Source: Ophioderma brevispina (taxonomy: Eukaryota; Echinodermata; Ophiuroidea; Amphilepidida; Ophiodermatidae). From it: a stretch of 64,000 bases of DNA. The stretch lies in NCBI GenBank assembly GCA_023653785.1, contig JAMKCH010022271.1, forward strand, positions 1 to 64,000, read 5' to 3'. Below the pieces are notes generated by a model. That model was not told the DNA's origin, made no database searches, and saw only the letters and a list, made by a program, of their open reading frames with translations. The translations under genes and the position numbers were made by a program. Shown here piece after piece: positions 25,093 through 35,875 of the stretch. The number at the start of each line of letters is the position of its first letter. Positions within the stretch are counted from its first letter, which is position 1.

Positions 25093-25282
25093 GTTTCATG
25101 GCCATTGGAGTATTCCTTGCGAAAAAATCCAGATTTATTCCGACCAATATACACAACTGTACAACGATCATGGAAGCTACCATGTTTATTCCGTGTGGTA
25201 TATTTACAACGCCGCATGTAATACCGAAACAGAAGCCAGCGAAAATATATCCCATACGCGTATGGTAGGCCAAAGGGGCCAC
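25093..25282 (-). CDS. Candidate exon encoding a small membrane segment
   Basis: The minus strand reads MGYIFAGFCFGITCGVV, then a hydrophobic MVASMIVVQLCILVGINL, then DFFARNTPMAMKPS. It then meets a GTACGT donor-like site near 25092. Two hydrophobic stretches suggest membrane spans. The matching duplicate at about 22570-22760 is heavily frameshifted. The same DNA is open on the opposite strand, and it lies in an arm of an inverted element, so coding is uncertain. I do not recognise a protein family. Confidence 0.25.
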
Positions 25283-26399
25283 AACGTGCAGCTAGCTACG
25301 CGCAGCTCTTTTTTTCGTTACGAGCAGCTATTTATCCAATCGGAATGTTTTTCTGATCACGTGATAGAGTTGAAAGCTGCACGTAGAGTCGGGAGGAACA
25401 ACCTCGTGCAATAAAATACAACTAAATTATACTAGTAATTACTAATACGAAGCTCTATGCCTATAGTGTAGGCCATATATGCAAATATATTATGAGTGTT
25501 AAACTATGAAAAAGGAATGAAAAGTTTCAGCACGAGAAGGTGTTTATCAAGCCCCACAGTGTGCAGCGTGATGTCAGAATTCAACCCCCTAGCTTAGTGA
25601 AAAAATAACATAGGATTACATTATATACACATACCAATTAATTACAAGTATCGTTTGAAGTTACTGATATAATTTAATACTATTCATAATACTAGACGTG
25701 ACGCGCACCATGCCAGTAATGCTTTTTAACAAAACTAAGCCTGCAGTAATGGCAAGCAGTGGCCGCCAAGCTCCACTTCTCGACACGGATACACGCGCCG
25801 TAGCGATCACTATATACCAGAGAACAAGGCCGACAGCTCCCGACCCCGTGGTAGTGACGCTGCGGCATCATAGCGTGCTTGCTACTGACAGGGTTAATGG
25901 AGTGCAAGGTTAGCTGTTTTATTGAGCTACGGAGTCAAATTGTGACTGACGGTACGCTAAGGAGTCATAATAGCTTCAGATTGTGACTGACGGTATATAA
26001 GCGGAGCATGAAACACGAGAAAGCCGGCCAATATATAAATTGAGGAGATCGAGAGTTAGCCGTCCATGATTGTTAATTTTTTGCAGAAGATAATGAAAGT
26101 CCGTAGAGCTAAAACCATGCAGAATATATATATTCACACATAGTGAAACAATTAAGGATATAATACTCTCCTATCGCGTGCAGCTTTGTACTAGTAATTA
26201 TAATAATGTGGTTTATATTTTATTGCACAAGGTTGTTCCTCCGGACTCTACGTGCAGCTTGTAAGTCTATCACGTGAGTGTAAAAACGAATTCGATTGGT
26301 TAAATAGCTGCACGTAACGAAAAATTAGCTGCGCGTAGCTAGCTGCATGTTGTGGCCCCTTTGGCCTACCATCTACGCGCATATATCACGTACAAGTTT

Positions 26400-27440
26400 G
26401 CCACAAGCCTCATCCTTTTGAACTTCGTTGAGCACACAAAGGATATGAGCGAAGTTCGTTTCGAATTTTTATTGCAAGAAAACTACTCTTTTTGAAACCT
26501 CAGTGATATGAGAAAAATGTTAAGAGGGGTGTTTTAGATATCATTTTGTGATTAACAAAGGTTTCAGTTGGCCTAAACACTAACAATCCATGAAAACGTG
26601 GACATTTGAAAAGGGGTCGCGTAATATTTAGTTTTATCGCAGTCGCACTGTAACCACTGATCTCTATACAATGGATTGGCTACACAACAGTAATTGTATA
26701 TTAGATCAGAGAAGATGAGAAAGAAGGAGATGGTTCAACTGTTACATCAAAAGATAAACTGTTCATCCGCCTATTCATCTTAATATCCTTAAATCCGATT
26801 GATTGGATCAAAGACTTGCGCTACTTGCTATAGAACATTACATACACCTGTCATTAAATCCCAGAACTATTCCAATTACCCAGAAATACGTCACAGAAGT
26901 TGTATCCCGGGTGCACGTTTTAGAGACATGCCATCCCATACGCGCAAATAGAATGAGCTCACTGAATTGGCTTGATTCTGTAGTCTGTTATGTCGCTTAT
27001 CCACATTTCAATGGGAACAATTTTGTAATATATATAAATGACCGGCTCTTAACCACCTGCTTGGGCTCTTTTTGGATGGCCAACATGGCCATCAGTGCTT
27101 CAACTACGAAGCCCAGGTTTCCAATCCATTGTATTGAGATCAGTGTTCGAAACCCATCTAATGCGCCGGTTCAGCAATCTACGTACTTTTCAAATGTACC
27201 GAGTAGCGCTCTTTGTATTGATGTAGAGTTCTAATTTTATTTTAAAAATTATATTTCTCAGAATTCCCAGGCTCCATTTTATAAAAATTAGGCACAGAGG
27301 TATTGCCATTTTTGATAAATTTATATATTTTAAAGGAAAAACTTTAATTAGAAGCTGTGTTTTTAACTTACCTGGTAAAAGTAAACGCGATAGTCTTTCA
27401 TACAGGCCAGAAAACTGACTACCACGATCACTTTTTTAAT
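26400..27440. other. Extra segment in right arm of the inverted element; no recognised gene
   Basis: This segment has no partner in the left arm. It contains a 143-codon open frame on the + strand (26803-27234, MDQRLALLAIEHYIHL at the start), whose composition is unremarkable and which matches no family I know. A GTGTTCGAAACCC stretch at about 27142 resembles a tRNA T-arm, but no full cloverleaf could be built around it. Confidence 0.35.
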
Positions 27441-28047
27441 TGTGGTGTGAAAGACTAAACAGGGCTTGTGGCAAAAACGATAGCGTAAATAATAACGTGG
27501 CGGCTTCCTTACGTCGTCTACTGCTTCGAATGTTAAGCGGAAAAAGTTTTCTTCGCAAGGAATACTCCAATGACCATGCAAACAATATGGTAAGTAAGTA
27601 TTTAGGGATATGTCATTATATATGTGCCGACAGTTTTATACCAATAAATTCCTTCTTAAAACACGAGTAAAATCGTCGTTATTTAAAGACGCTAACATGA
27701 GTGTAGAAAGAGCTCATTGTGTTTTAATGGTTGAGCAGCCAAATTGTTATCACGGCTTCAGTAGGCGTTTATGGTCTTGCCACCAATGGAAAACGAAATG
27801 ATGGTGCCAGTAATGCTTGTTCAAATTGGGCATGCAGTGACCGTTTACTGACGATAAACAACACATTAAACCCTCTAAACTAGCCCCAACCTAGTTAAAG
27901 TCGATGCAGTTAGCGGACTTAAAAAATTGCGTTTAACTTTAAAATCCTTTCTGGATTGCGTTTACTTAAAGCGATTACGTTATCTCGCAATAAAAGTTTT
28001 GCATTAGTTAAATCCGCGATACAAAAACTTTCTGGGGAATACGGGCC

Positions 28048-28780
28048 TCAAGAAAAACAACTATGAAATATCAAATACGTCTTTATATTTTAACAACTAC
28101 TATAAAAATAAACACTTTTAGAACACGTCCTTAGTATTTTATAAACACGGATACCATACATTTTTCACCAAAGCACAATAGCTTTATCAAGTTTGCAAGT
28201 GTTTAATTTGTGGCCTCGCTGGAACCCCAATTATGTTCCAATCATAATATCACAGGTATGTGAGATTAGGCCAAGCGAGTGTCTTTTTTTTTTTGCATAT
28301 TACACTATGACGTATTTCCAAAAGGTAAGCAAACGTATTCGCGCCGATATTTCAATCTGTTTTCATGTGACAGCCCACTTGGAAAGTTGATGTTGTTTTA
28401 AAACACTGTGTAATATTAATAAAGGGTCACAAATGGAAGTACACTATCGCTCTTAACTCTCAAACCATACATCATTTAGCCCTAAGTTGCACAGGGTAAT
28501 GAGAAAAATAATAGCTTTCTTCTGTACCAAATTTTGACCCACTTCCGGTAAATATGCGGCTTAGTCGGGGGACGCGGCTATTAGCGAGCGGGCCAGGACT
28601 TTAAATATATAGGTCTGATTATATTGGACCAAGTAGTGATTACTATGGTAACTGTAGTATAATAAATACCCAATAACACGGGCTGGTAAGACACCGGACA
28701 GCAATACATAGGAGAACGACAAAAGGAAGGATTATCGCCTTAAAAGACCCACAGAAAAAAGTAGAAAAAGAAGAAGTAGA
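28048..28780. repeat. Intronic dispersed-repeat fragments
   Basis: About 28430-28610 resembles 58255-58430; both hold CACAGGGTAA-TG, a TTGACC-ACTTCCGGTAAA segment and GCTATTAGCGA. No coding signal was recognised. Confidence 0.5.
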
Positions 28781-28914
28781 ACGTCATATAGAAGTCCATT
28801 GATGCAAATGAGGTATCTGCCATTATTCTGCAATCAGTACTGCACAACGTCATTAAGCGCATGACGGAATCAATTGAATACTCATTTGCATCAATGGGAC
28901 TTCTATATGAAACG
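28781..28914. mobile_element. Short MITE (134 bp) with ~32-bp terminal inverted repeats
   Basis: The left end ACGTCATATAGAAGTCCATT and onward GATGCAAATGAG pairs with the right end CTCATTTGCATCAATGGGAC and onward TTCTATATGAAACGTT. Only two gaps break the pairing. A half copy with CATTTGCAC-CTTGGGACTTCTATATGAAACGT lies near 57430-57466. No coding capacity. Confidence 0.75.
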
Positions 28915-29394
28915 TTCCAAAAAGGACCTATATTTGATATGTGGCTCTTGCTATACACATACAGAGCCTATATAAGCTTGCATGTGACACCATACATGCA
29001 CATTCTCCGTACCCACACCGCATCACATCATACTTAGTACATCGCTAATAGCATAGTCCCCAGAACCAAGATTTTATCGGAAGTGGTCAAAACTTTTGGT
29101 ATCTAAAGAAATTTTTTTTTCTCATTTCCCCTTGGAAATATTAGGGCCTGAATATGTTTGGTTTTGGATGTTACGCGCGAAAAACGTTGCCATATTTTGT
29201 TCGACCCATATTTAATTTTACATTTAAACACACGTTTTTTAGTCACATCAAAACGGCTGAAAATATCGGCGCAAAACTCAACATGGGGTTTGGGGTGAAG
29301 TCAGTCTATCAAGATTGAAACGTTATACCCCCCAAACCTTAAATCAGGTTATCCCCTTTAACTTTAAAATGATGTCTAAAATTCTGAAAAACCG
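28915..29394. other. Intron; dispersed-repeat fragment
   Basis: About 29245-29330 is the reverse complement of about 58125-58205 (GAAAATATC-GCGC, CCCCAAAC-like, CAAGATGAAA-like words). Nothing else was recognised. Confidence 0.4.
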
Positions 29395-30018
29395 TAATTA
29401 CCTTTAGGAGTAAAAAATTCCTGTGAAATAAAAATTAGGTTTTTACTCCGAAAGGCTTTATTCAGAAAAGTCGATATTCCGAAAATTCGGAGAAACGACC
29501 TTTCGGAGTAATGACCTTTCGGAGTAAATATCCTATAAAATAAAAAAAATATGTTTTTACGACGCAAAGTTTTTATTCCGAAAGGTCGATATTCCGAAAA
29601 TTCGGAGAAACGACCTTTCGGAGTAATGACCTTTCGGAGTAAATATCCTATGAAATAAAAAAAAAATAGGTTTTTACTCCGAAAGGTTTTTATTCCGAAA
29701 GGTCGATATTCCGAAAATTCGGAGAAACGACCTTTCGGAGTAATGACCTTTCGGAGTAAATATCCTATGAAATAAAAAAAAAAAGGTTTTTACTCCGAAA
29801 GGTTTTTATTCCGAAAGGTCGATTTTCCGAAAATTCGGAGAAACGACCTTTCGGAGTAATGACCTTTCGGAGTAATGAACTTTCGGAGTAAATATCTTAT
29901 GAAATAAAAAAAAGGTTTTTACTCCGAAAGGTTTTTTTTCCGAAAGGTCGATTTTCCGAAAATTCGGAGAAACGACCTTTCGGAGTAATGACCTTTCGGA
30001 GTAAATATCTTATGAAAT
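29395..30018 (+). repeat. TCCGAAAGGT-motif tandem array (~120-bp unit, about 5 copies)
   Basis: Units run GGTTTTTACTCCGAAAGGTT, TTTATTCCGAAAGGTCGATA, TTCCGAAAATTCGGAGAAAC, GACCTTTCGGAGTAATGACC and TTTCGGAGTAAATATCCTAT, then GAAATAAAAAAA. The motif occurs in both orientations within each unit, so every unit can fold. CCGAAAATTCGG is also near-palindromic. Adjacent units are nearly identical, implying recent expansion. One unit (29850-29890) has an extra AATGACCTTTCGGAGT-type insert. Confidence 0.88.
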
Positions 30019-30525
30019 AAAACCCTGTGTGAATGATTGCAACAATGTTGCATACATTCCGCGGCCAGACACCCGCCGCGCCGCCATATACACACAGTAG
30101 TCTCAAACTGAGGTGATTGAGCCCTCAACATAGGGTCAAAGCCTCCCAATACGCGTCACAAAGCTTTAATCTTACCGATTGCATTGTGGATCTATAACGA
30201 GTTAATACGTAACCTTCTTACAATGTTATGTTCTCCACATTTCCCAGAGGTTGGACCCAAAATTTTTATCCAGCATCCTTCAAACCATTATGGACACCAG
30301 ATTATATTGGTGTACCTTATAAAGCCGTAGCTGTGTAACGTAAGGTCGCAATCTACACAAACTATACCTCTTTTTAATTTTTATAACGAGATAAATACAT
30401 CGATGTACATTTAAATACAATTTGACTTGATTTCAAATTTACCTCTTTACTAATTTAGCCCCTTATGTTACAGTGCTCTCCACATTTCCCAGAGGTTGGA
30501 CCCAAAAGATTTTGACAAGCATCCT
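30019..30525. repeat. Two-copy repeat around TTTCCCAGAGGTTGGACCCA
   Basis: The block CTCCACATTTCCCAGAGGTT, then GGACCCAAAA and CATCCTT, occurs at 30233-30285 and again at 30478-30526, about 245 bp apart. Reverse-complement relatives occur at about 1780-1815. It abuts the TTAA-flanked element that starts at 30530. Confidence 0.6.
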
Positions 30526-30529
30526 TTAA

Positions 30530-31470
30530 AGGTGGCAACGAGAGATGTTGATTTTGAGGCACCCAAAAATTGTGTCATGATAGTAAGTTTCATAAGACAA
30601 AGACCTCAATTAGATTTATTAACTGTGTTTGGTTTTGGAACCATCTCACCGCCGGGGGGGGGGGGGGATTCCGCCCCCAGTATCTCGGAAACGGATTGGT
30701 GAACTATCATATGTTGGTTGGTATCAATGGATAGCTATGCCCTCGCCCGAGTCTATTGATACCAACCAAGTTACAAACATACCTTGTTAATGACGTCACA
30801 GTGACGTCAACATGACGTCATGCAAAAATGCGAAAAAAACCCGACAAAGTTCATGGTTTTTCGCCATTTTTTCAAGCAAAAGTTGGATTTTTGACATGAT
30901 GTGTGTCAAGTATGCGCCACACACACTCTTACTAACAAATCAATCAATAAATCAATAACATAGTGTAACTGATCCTTAGCACAAACAACTGGATTTCCGC
31001 TGTTCCTGTAATTTCGATGGGAAATAGCTTTTCTTCCAAGCAGTGCGCCATTACGTAATGCCGCGTCATAACCGTAGGTTCGATTTTGTTCAAAATGGTC
31101 TTAAATCGAGCGCAAGGCTTCAAGAAAAAAGTCATGTAGTTTCGGCGTGAAAAAATAACAATAGTGAGATACGACAAAATGTCGATTGGGGCGGTTCCGC
31201 CCCCCCCCGGCCTTTTAGGGTTAAAGGGAGAGAAAAAGGGTGAATTGGATTGCTTATATTTCAATATAAAAACATAGGCTGAATTTCGTATTTGCTCCTA
31301 TAGAAATTAGAAATTTTACATTTTTGTACTAAAGAAACTTTTCTCACCTTAATCCTTTTAGTGGGGATATTCTTTATGAAAAGCGGTGGTGGCTGCATCA
31401 GAGAAAAAATCAAATCAGTACTTTCGATTGTTTTTAGTGACACCTGATTTGTAAATCTCTCGTTGCACCT
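30530..31470 (-). mobile_element. TTAA-flanked (piggyBac-type) MITE, copy 2, with nested insert
   Basis: The left end TTAA then AGGTGGCAACGAGAGATG pairs with the right end ATCTCTCGTTGCACCT then TTAA. A TTAA on both sides is the target preference of piggyBac-superfamily transposons. The interior matches copy 1 (41763-42108) in inverted orientation: GAGGCACCCAAAA-TTTGT on one side and GTATTTGCTCCTATA-AAAT on the other. A second element (about 30652-31212) is inserted inside. No transposase is present. Confidence 0.7.
30652..31212. mobile_element. Nested element with G/C-run termini
   Basis: GCCGGGGG-run-GGATTCCGCCCC on the left pairs with GGGGCGGTTCCGCCCC-run-GGC on the right. The interior has TTGGTTGGTATCAATGGATA, CTATTGATACCAACCAA (an inner inverted pair) and TGACGTCACAGTGACGTCAA. 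Relatives with a GACGTCATTAGAGTGACG core occur at 45560-46060 and 49770-50260. The element interrupts the TTAA-flanked MITE, which lacks this insert at 41763-42108. Confidence 0.6.
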
Positions 31471-31526
31471 TTAAAAAACAAAAACTATAGAAACGTCTTC
31501 AAATCTTCTTCCACAAGAAGTCCCCT

Positions 31527-32549
31527 GTATCGCAAGCCATAAGGCCATAACGTAATTGCCACAACGCTGTTGCGACATTTGGCAACGCGTTGCGAGAAAG
31601 TAGCAACGCGTTGCGAGAAAGTAGCAACGCGTTGCGAGAAAGTAGCAACGCGTTGCGGCGTCGGCCAATTAGAATGACGATTTTCTGGGACGTATTTCAA
31701 AATTGACCCACAATCGCGTTGCAAAGTATCTAGCAAACGCGTTTGCAAGCCTTCACAACGCGTTTGCGACCTTCACAACGCGTTGCGAGAAAGTAGCAAC
31801 GCGTTGCGAGAAAGTAGCAACGCGTTGCGAGAAAGTAGCAACGCGTTGCGAGAAAGTAGCAACGCGTTGCGAGAAAGTAGCAACGCGTTGCGGCGTCGGC
31901 CAATCAAAATCGTGCATTTCTGTGACGTATTCAAAAAATAGATCCACAAAGCGTTGCGGCAATACGTTATGACCCTTGTGGCCTTCACAACGCGTTTGCG
32001 ACCTTCACAACGCGTTGCGAGCTTCACAACACGTTGTAAATTTCACAACGCGTTTGTGAATGCAATAAGGGTCATAACGTATTGCCGCAACGCGTTGTGA
32101 AGGTTTGCAACGCGTTGTTGTCGCAACGCGTTGTGAGATTTATTATTTTTGAAACACGTCACAGAACTTCATGATTTTTATTGGCCGACAACCGCACCGC
32201 GGTTTGACGAAATGTCGCAACGCGTGCCGAAATGTCTCAACGCGTTGATGACGATTCTCAACGCGTGCGGCAATACGTTTTCTGACCCTTATTGCTTGTG
32301 GACCTTAGCAAATCGCGTTTTTGAGAGCTTGCAACGCGTTGTTAAGCTCGCAAACGCGTTGTGAAGGTTTGCAACGCGTTGCAAAAATATTGAGCCACGG
32401 CGTTGTGTGTCCTATTTTTGAAAACGTCACAGAATGCATGATTTGTTGATTGGCCGACGTCGGCAACGCGTTGCCGAAATGTCGCAAACGCGTTGCTACT
32501 TTCTCGCAAGCGTTGCAGCAATACGTTTGGCCTTTATGGCTTGCGATAC
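31527..32549. mobile_element. 1-kb inverted-repeat element built of the CAACGCGTTG palindrome
   Basis: The ends GTATCGCAAGCCATAAGGCC and GGCCTTTATGGCTTGCGATAC are inverted. More than 15 copies of CAACGCGTTG or close variants fill it. Many lie in two arrays of a 21-bp unit (a G followed by CAACGCGTTGCGAGAAAGTA) at 31582-31656 and 31775-31893. A GGCGTCGGCCAAT-AAAAT segment near 31655 and 31893 recurs as its complement near 32180 and 32445. CpG content is far above the surroundings. There is no coding capacity; repeated Ala-Thr-Arg-Cys-Glu-Lys frames come from the unit. It is likely a non-autonomous DNA element. Confidence 0.78.
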
Positions 32550-33522
32550 CCGTGTAATACAATTGCGTGATCTATAAACGAACACACATGCTGGCCCGAA
32601 ATAGTTGACTCGGTGTGGCACGCCATCAGCGGCCATGGGCCTGACTCCAGGAGATTCCTCCATTCCCCTTCATTTCCTAGACATACGTTAAACACATGAT
32701 ATTTGTGCTAAACATCTAGGAATATTAACGCAATTGATGGCATCAACTCACGTAATATGAACATAAAGCCTTGTTGTTAGTGGTAAACAACCCACGAACT
32801 CACAATAAACAGGAGTTCTGGCAAAAATAATTGGGTAAATTTGGGAAGTTTTTCACATTTTGAAGACGCGCACAGAGAAAACATAAAAAATATCACACTA
32901 AAGACAAAGTGCTAACTTCATGAAATTCCCAAATTTCATTATATTTGACCATTTTATTGTGACGTCTGCGAAGCAAGCGGCATATAGAAGAGTGCATTGG
33001 TAGTGTTGGTCGTGTGGGATTCGTCATGTAGTCAAACTGGTAACCGTAAACATGGCCCATACGATGCGCACATTTTCATGACACTTGCATATCAATGGTC
33101 CGGGGTAGTGTCCCATGTGTTGGTGACTATGGACCTTGGGGACCTTATGTTGACCTCATGTGACCTTTGTACCCATCACAGCCGCGAGGCATTTAGACCA
33201 ATATTCTTAACAATTGAGGAAATGTTTTTCAAACCTTATAGAAATGTTCACATTCGATGTTTCGTTGTTTTTAATTTTGTCCAAATTTGTCTCTAGGAGT
33301 CCTTCACAACGCTTCCTTCAGTGATTGCTTCATTTAAGCATCACTCAGCTAGATATGGCTAAGGTGGTAAGTGCTCATAACATATTAGGATGTGGTTGTG
33401 GCAAGTCATCTTTCATCAGGCAGCATATTAAAAGATATACCAAGTCGATATAACTAATTCGTCACGTGATGGACGCCACCATAACAAGACTAACACGTTT
33501 GGAAAAACGACTTTTTATATTC
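32550..33522. other. Intron, nothing recognised
   Basis: A 99-codon frame on the + strand (32997-33296) has no recognisable domain. No strong repeat was seen apart from a short GACCTTGGGGACCTTATGTTGACC direct pattern near 33130. Confidence 0.4.
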
Positions 33523-34895
33523 ACGGAAAACCAAACTCCGCTTGCTTACTAATTGGAAACTGTCATTGACTGTCGATTTTACTACTAATAATTAGTTCTC
33601 AGCAGTACTAATTTTATACTAGCAGCTGAACAAGTTTTCTGAACTAGCTCATGGTTAATAAGAAATTCGTTAGGAGTTCCTACAATTGTCCTACTAGTAT
33701 TAGAGGGGCTTCTACTAGTTTATAAATAGTAAAAATGAATGTCGATTTTTACTACTTTTGTTAATAGAATAGGGCATTTTTTCTACTACTTTCACTGAAT
33801 ATAGGGTAATTAGTAAGGATATTTGGTAGGGAGGTTTGACTGTTTGCCACATATGCTCTGAAAGGTGGGTTAAATTTTCGATATTGGCAGTTTTTAACGT
33901 ACCCGTGGTTTGCTATAATTGTGACATTCATTTTATTGTGATGGGTATATAGAGCATGGCCATTATGGATCTGGAACAGGAGAGGCACATTCCCGTGCAT
34001 GATTGATCCCCCGTGTGATCCGTCCAACCAGTCTACTAAGTCTGGCTACGTGCCTGTTCACAACCCCGGGAGAGAAACACAACTGGGGAGACAGGTATAG
34101 CAAGGGGTATACATGACATGCCCATGACTAGGCCTATACACTACACCCACCAGTGTGGAAATAACAGACCCTAGGGTCTTTGGTGGAATGTACTAAGCTG
34201 GTAACCCATCAGAAGCCCTATACCAGCATGTTCATCATTACCATCTTTTGCTTTTCCATACGGCATACGGTAAGCTTAATCCAAACTCATACCTGCGACT
34301 CATACACTACTGTGACTATACACTACACATGAGCGTACACTGCACTGCACGGCAATGTGACTCAGTTTCCAGAATCCATCGTCATGACTCGTCATGCCCT
34401 CTCTATAACATTGAAAACATGTTAATGTACAACAATTACTGCACCATGTAACTGCTACTATAACTTAGTCCTTATTTTAGCACCTTTAAGACATTTTTCA
34501 GAAGCTCTGTTGAGACGGCTGACGTGCTTCAAGACACGGGCAACGGGTAAGACAGTGGCGGGAAATGTTGGCGTCAAAAACTAGTAGATCAAGTAGCAGA
34601 ATAACACTGGTCTGACTTATACTTCGTAGAACCAAACTAGTTGGTTCAATGGTAGAAAGAACGCCCGGAACTAGTTTTGCGATTTAATTTAGTAAGATCA
34701 ACCTCACTTCAAACTGGTAGTAGGCCTCTTTGCTATATTCTTTTATTGTAGATCAGCGCCTTCTACCAGTCACTAGCCCGGTCACAAATTCTTCTAGTTC
34801 ATTTCAAAAATCAGTTCAGTTGACTGAATACGAGTCTACTAATTGATAATTAGTAAGATCCTACATACCGAGTTTTGGTTTCTCTGTTTTTCCGC
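33523..34895. mobile_element. 1.4-kb inverted-repeat element rich in ACTAGT
   Basis: The left end CGGAAAACCAAACTCCGC and the following CTTACTAATT pair with the right end AATTAGTAAG followed by CCGAGTTTTGG and GTTTTTCCG. Variants of CTACTAGTT and ACTAGTAG recur in both subterminal regions (33590-33770 and 34570-34860). The middle (33780-34480) has no recognised gene. Confidence 0.6.
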
Positions 34896-35470
34896 TGTAC
34901 TATACACACACAAGGATAGGAAACCTTTTCAAGAACAAAGATCATGTTACTATTTGATATATAGCTATATTTATTGGCGGGAGCGTGGATTTTTTATAAT
35001 ACTATTAAACACTAATCCACCGGAAAAATATGCCAACCTGTCCAGCTTGACGATCCACCTTTACATTCAATGTACATTACCAGATGGCTCAATCTACAAG
35101 CTGTAATTGAAACCCCAAGTGGATTTCCGCGAGTTATTGTAAGCGACTTTTATAAATTTACCTATATGCTGGCTGATTTATTATCACACCATTGCAATTG
35201 TCTTACATCGCTGACTATTTGTAGTGGGAGTTTCCGTACCTTAACCCATCGACACCACACTTTTTTCTGACACACTAATGAATCCGGAAATCTTAACAAC
35301 GAATTTTAATAAACGTGCTTTATTCCGTGAATAGGTGTGACAGAAAACAATTGTCATATATGTCAGGTAAGGTAAAGAAAAACTCCCATTTTGTATTTGT
35401 AGGGTATTTTGTCTGATTGATATTACTATAGTGGATAGGGTCTACCTGTTTACATTGTTTCTTTGATATT
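34896..35470. other. Intron, nothing recognised
   Basis: AT-rich sequence with short open frames and no recognisable domains, exon edges or repeats. Confidence 0.4.
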
Positions 35471-35875
35471 AGAGCATTTAGCATATGCGTGCCCAGGAAA
35501 TTTTATGGAGGGGGTGGACGAAGCGATGTTCGAACCAATGAGAGCGAAGCGAGCGTAGCTAGCGGGATGAGAGTACGGGTGGGGTCCAGCGGGCCAGCCT
35601 ACGGAACCTGTGGGGTCCAGGGGCAACGCCCCGCGGGGTTACGGGGGGCAGAGCCCACTGGACAGAAGCTCCTGAGGTTTTAGGGTTTTAGACCTGAAAA
35701 ACCCCGGGCCTCTTTCCTTGCGTACTTCTTCTTTTTCTTCTTTTCGTCTTTTCTCCTTCTCTTTTCCTCTTTTTTCGTTCTCCCTTCCTCTTTCTTCCTT
35801 ATCTTTGTTCTTGAGAAATTGAGGGGAGCTTTAGCCCCCAAAGCCCCCTCGGGTACGCCAGTTGTTAGGGAGCCA
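35471..35875 (-). repeat. Dispersed repeat with GC-rich head and polypyrimidine tail
   Basis: It begins GCATATGCGTGCCCAGGAAA on the + strand, followed by GAGCGAAGCGAGCGTAGC, two TGGGGTCCAG blocks and GGGGCAACGCCCCGCGGGGT. A C/T-rich tract follows (35705-35815), then TTTAGCCCCCAAAGCCCCCT. Base composition is unlike the surroundings. It looks like a short non-autonomous repeat; the class is not determined. Confidence 0.5.

Larger units (their letters stand above)
23249..25671 (+). repeat. Tandem duplication C, unit 2 (~2.4 kb)
   Basis: This is the second copy of 20532-23248. It ends at GAAGTTACTGATATA, the counterpart of the unit 1 end. It overlaps the left arm of the inverted element 24895-28047, so the duplication breakpoint lies inside that element's loop. 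Open frames broken in unit 1 are longer here, including the minus-strand frame at 24259-24555. Confidence 0.82.
24895..28047. mobile_element. Long inverted element of the GGCCCGTATTCC family with extended arms
   Basis: The left end AGCCCGTATTCC (24895) and right end GGAATACGGGCC (28036-28047) are inverted. Further inverted pairs are 25028-25085 with 27593-27652 (TTATTGGTATAAA-CT-TCGGCACATATATAATGA), about 25095-25125 with 27545-27580 (CATTGGAGTATTCCTTGCGAA), and 25252-25445 with 26180-26390 (TGGTAGGCCAAAGGGGCCACA, CACGTGATAGA, GAGGAACAACCT). The right arm carries about 1 kb of extra sequence (26400-27440). The centre near 25690-26080 is GC-richer, with two copies of TTGTGACTGACGGTA and a TATATAAG box. 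Confidence 0.6.

Noticed and set aside
25692..25913. Overlapping 71-codon frames on both strands
   Set aside because: They mirror each other over a GC-richer patch; neither has a recognised motif or splice context.
27130..27175. tRNA-like T-arm GTGTTCGAAACCC
   Set aside because: No matching acceptor stem, D-arm or anticodon arm could be placed at the right spacing.
26803..27234. 143-codon frame (MDQRLALLAIEHYIHL...)
   Set aside because: No recognised domain, no splice support and location inside an inverted element; kept only as a comment.
27363..27581. Minus-strand frame with SSRRRKEAATLLFTL-like sequence resembling a receptor membrane helix
   Set aside because: The similarity is vague, the frame shifts at once, and the region pairs with the opposite arm of an inverted element.
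31582..31893. CRISPR array appearance of the 21-bp repeats
   Set aside because: Units are contiguous with no unique spacers, palindromic, and in an animal-type intronic setting.
31703..31972. Open frames with repeated Ala-Thr-Arg-Cys-Glu-Lys-Val
   Set aside because: Both strands are open because the 21-bp unit lacks stops; the repeat explains the protein.
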